Source: Comamonas testosteroni
GTDB lineage: Bacteria; Pseudomonadota; Gammaproteobacteria; Burkholderiales; Burkholderiaceae_C
Assembly: GCF_003569915.1 (NCBI RefSeq)
Contig: NZ_KZ984439.1
Location: 124,001-188,000, forward strand
Direction: 5' to 3'
DNA: 64,000 bases
In this document: positions 63,946 to 64,000 of the stretch, piece by piece
Position numbering within the stretch: the stretch's first letter is position 1
How the letters are laid out: each line of letters opens with the position of its first letter
Notes under the pieces: generated by a model
What the model saw: the letters and a program-made list of their open reading frames with translations, nothing else
Told to the model about the DNA's origin: nothing
Database searches by the model: none
Made by a program: the position numbers and the translations under genes

Positions 63946-64000
63946 TTACGGCGCATCTAGGCCGGGGAGGTTCTGCTGGCGGCCAAGAAAGCGCTCGCGC
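63946..64000 (-). CDS. Phage head gene, C-terminal end (cut by window edge)
   Basis: The last 17 codons of a minus-strand gene end R-E-R-F-L-G-R-Q-Q-N-L-P-G-L-D-A-P, stop at 63948-63946. By Mu order it should be a virion morphogenesis (gpG/gp31) or gp30-type gene. Too short to assign. Confidence 0.5.
   Translation of the reverse strand, partial: RERFLGRQQNLPGLDAP

Larger units (their letters stand above)
45526..64000 (-). mobile_element. Mu-like transposable prophage, right-hand late region (continues past window)
   Basis: All genes from 46 to 64 kb are phage genes on the minus strand. The head module follows Mu (I protease, T major head, gp35/gp36/gp37 relatives), the tail is of siphovirus type (tape measure, lambda-like M/L/K/I/J), and the end carries com plus a DNA methylase, the position of com-mom in Mu. 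B3-like transposable siphophages combine the same parts. The right terminus at 45526 has Mu-type end sequences and interrupts a host EAL gene, as expected of random transposition. Transposase, repressor, lysis, terminase and portal genes must lie to the right of the window. All late genes seen are full-length, so the prophage may be functional. Confidence 0.93.

Overview
The window is high-GC DNA from a betaproteobacterium of the Comamonadaceae, most likely Comamonas or a close relative. The genus call is an inference from gene content: smc-zipA-ligA in a row, a cox15-ctaB heme A pair, PrfH with its RtcB partner, and a family of AT-rich intergenic repeats of about 41 bp of a kind common in this family. 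The first 45.5 kb is chromosome. From 45,526 to the right edge (and beyond it) lies a transposable, Mu-like prophage.

Chromosomal part. 1-5.2 kb: an MFS transporter cut by the window edge, a divergent LysR regulator, a DUF1311 remnant, an SGNH/GDSL lipoprotein and a tight four-gene operon of uncharacterised proteins. 5.6-8.3 kb: rtcB-prfH (RNA repair and ribosome rescue), a small LMW-PTP-like protein and a flavodoxin-like protein. 8.3-12.3 kb: a CHASE-PAS-PAS-GGDEF-EAL gene split by a one-base frameshift, then YnfA. 12.5-20.7 kb: smc, zipA, ligA and a patatin-like phospholipase. 20.7-25.2 kb: an APH-like phosphotransferase, a divergent pair of distantly paralogous lipocalin-like proteins and a periplasmic amino-acid-binding protein. 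25.4-28.1 kb: a DsrE-like protein, DsbG and an unusual nDsbD/Lgt-like/TlpA fusion, forming a periplasmic disulfide-exchange set. 28.3-30.7 kb: a QseBC-like two-component system whose response regulator carries an in-frame amber codon. 30.9-32.6 kb: a tsdB-tsdA-like pair of diheme cytochromes c. 32.8-34.9 kb: ctaB and cox15. 35.4 kb: tRNA-Gly(CCC). 35.5-45.0 kb: small lipoprotein and hypothetical genes, a YigZ family protein, a LuxR regulator, an FAD monooxygenase with DUF2783, a PepSY protein and a YgiQ radical-SAM protein. An EAL gene at 45.1 kb is cut by the prophage.

Prophage part. The right end is recognisable as TGAAGC followed by two GCGATAAATGC repeats 23 bp apart, closely resembling the right end of phage Mu. 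All late genes run on the minus strand toward that end. In transcription order they are a Mu-type head module (partial upstream gene, protease I, decoration protein, major head T, gp35-, gp36- and gp37-like proteins), a tail tube, a tail-associated protein, a large esterase-bearing appendage protein, a small adhesin-like protein, the G/GT tail chaperones made by -1 frameshifting at T TTT TTT, a tape measure, lambda-like M/L/K/I/J tail-tip proteins, and Com overlapping a DNA adenine methylase. This is a Mu head and transposition scheme combined with a siphovirus tail, as in B3-like phages.

The most unusual signal is a duplicated leader in the prophage. An identical 16-bp element lies exactly 26 bp upstream of the start codons of both the protease and the tape-measure gene, and both proteins begin M-R-P-M. 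Three cyclic-di-GMP or two-component genes in the chromosomal part are each broken by a different event (frameshift, nonsense codon, prophage insertion).
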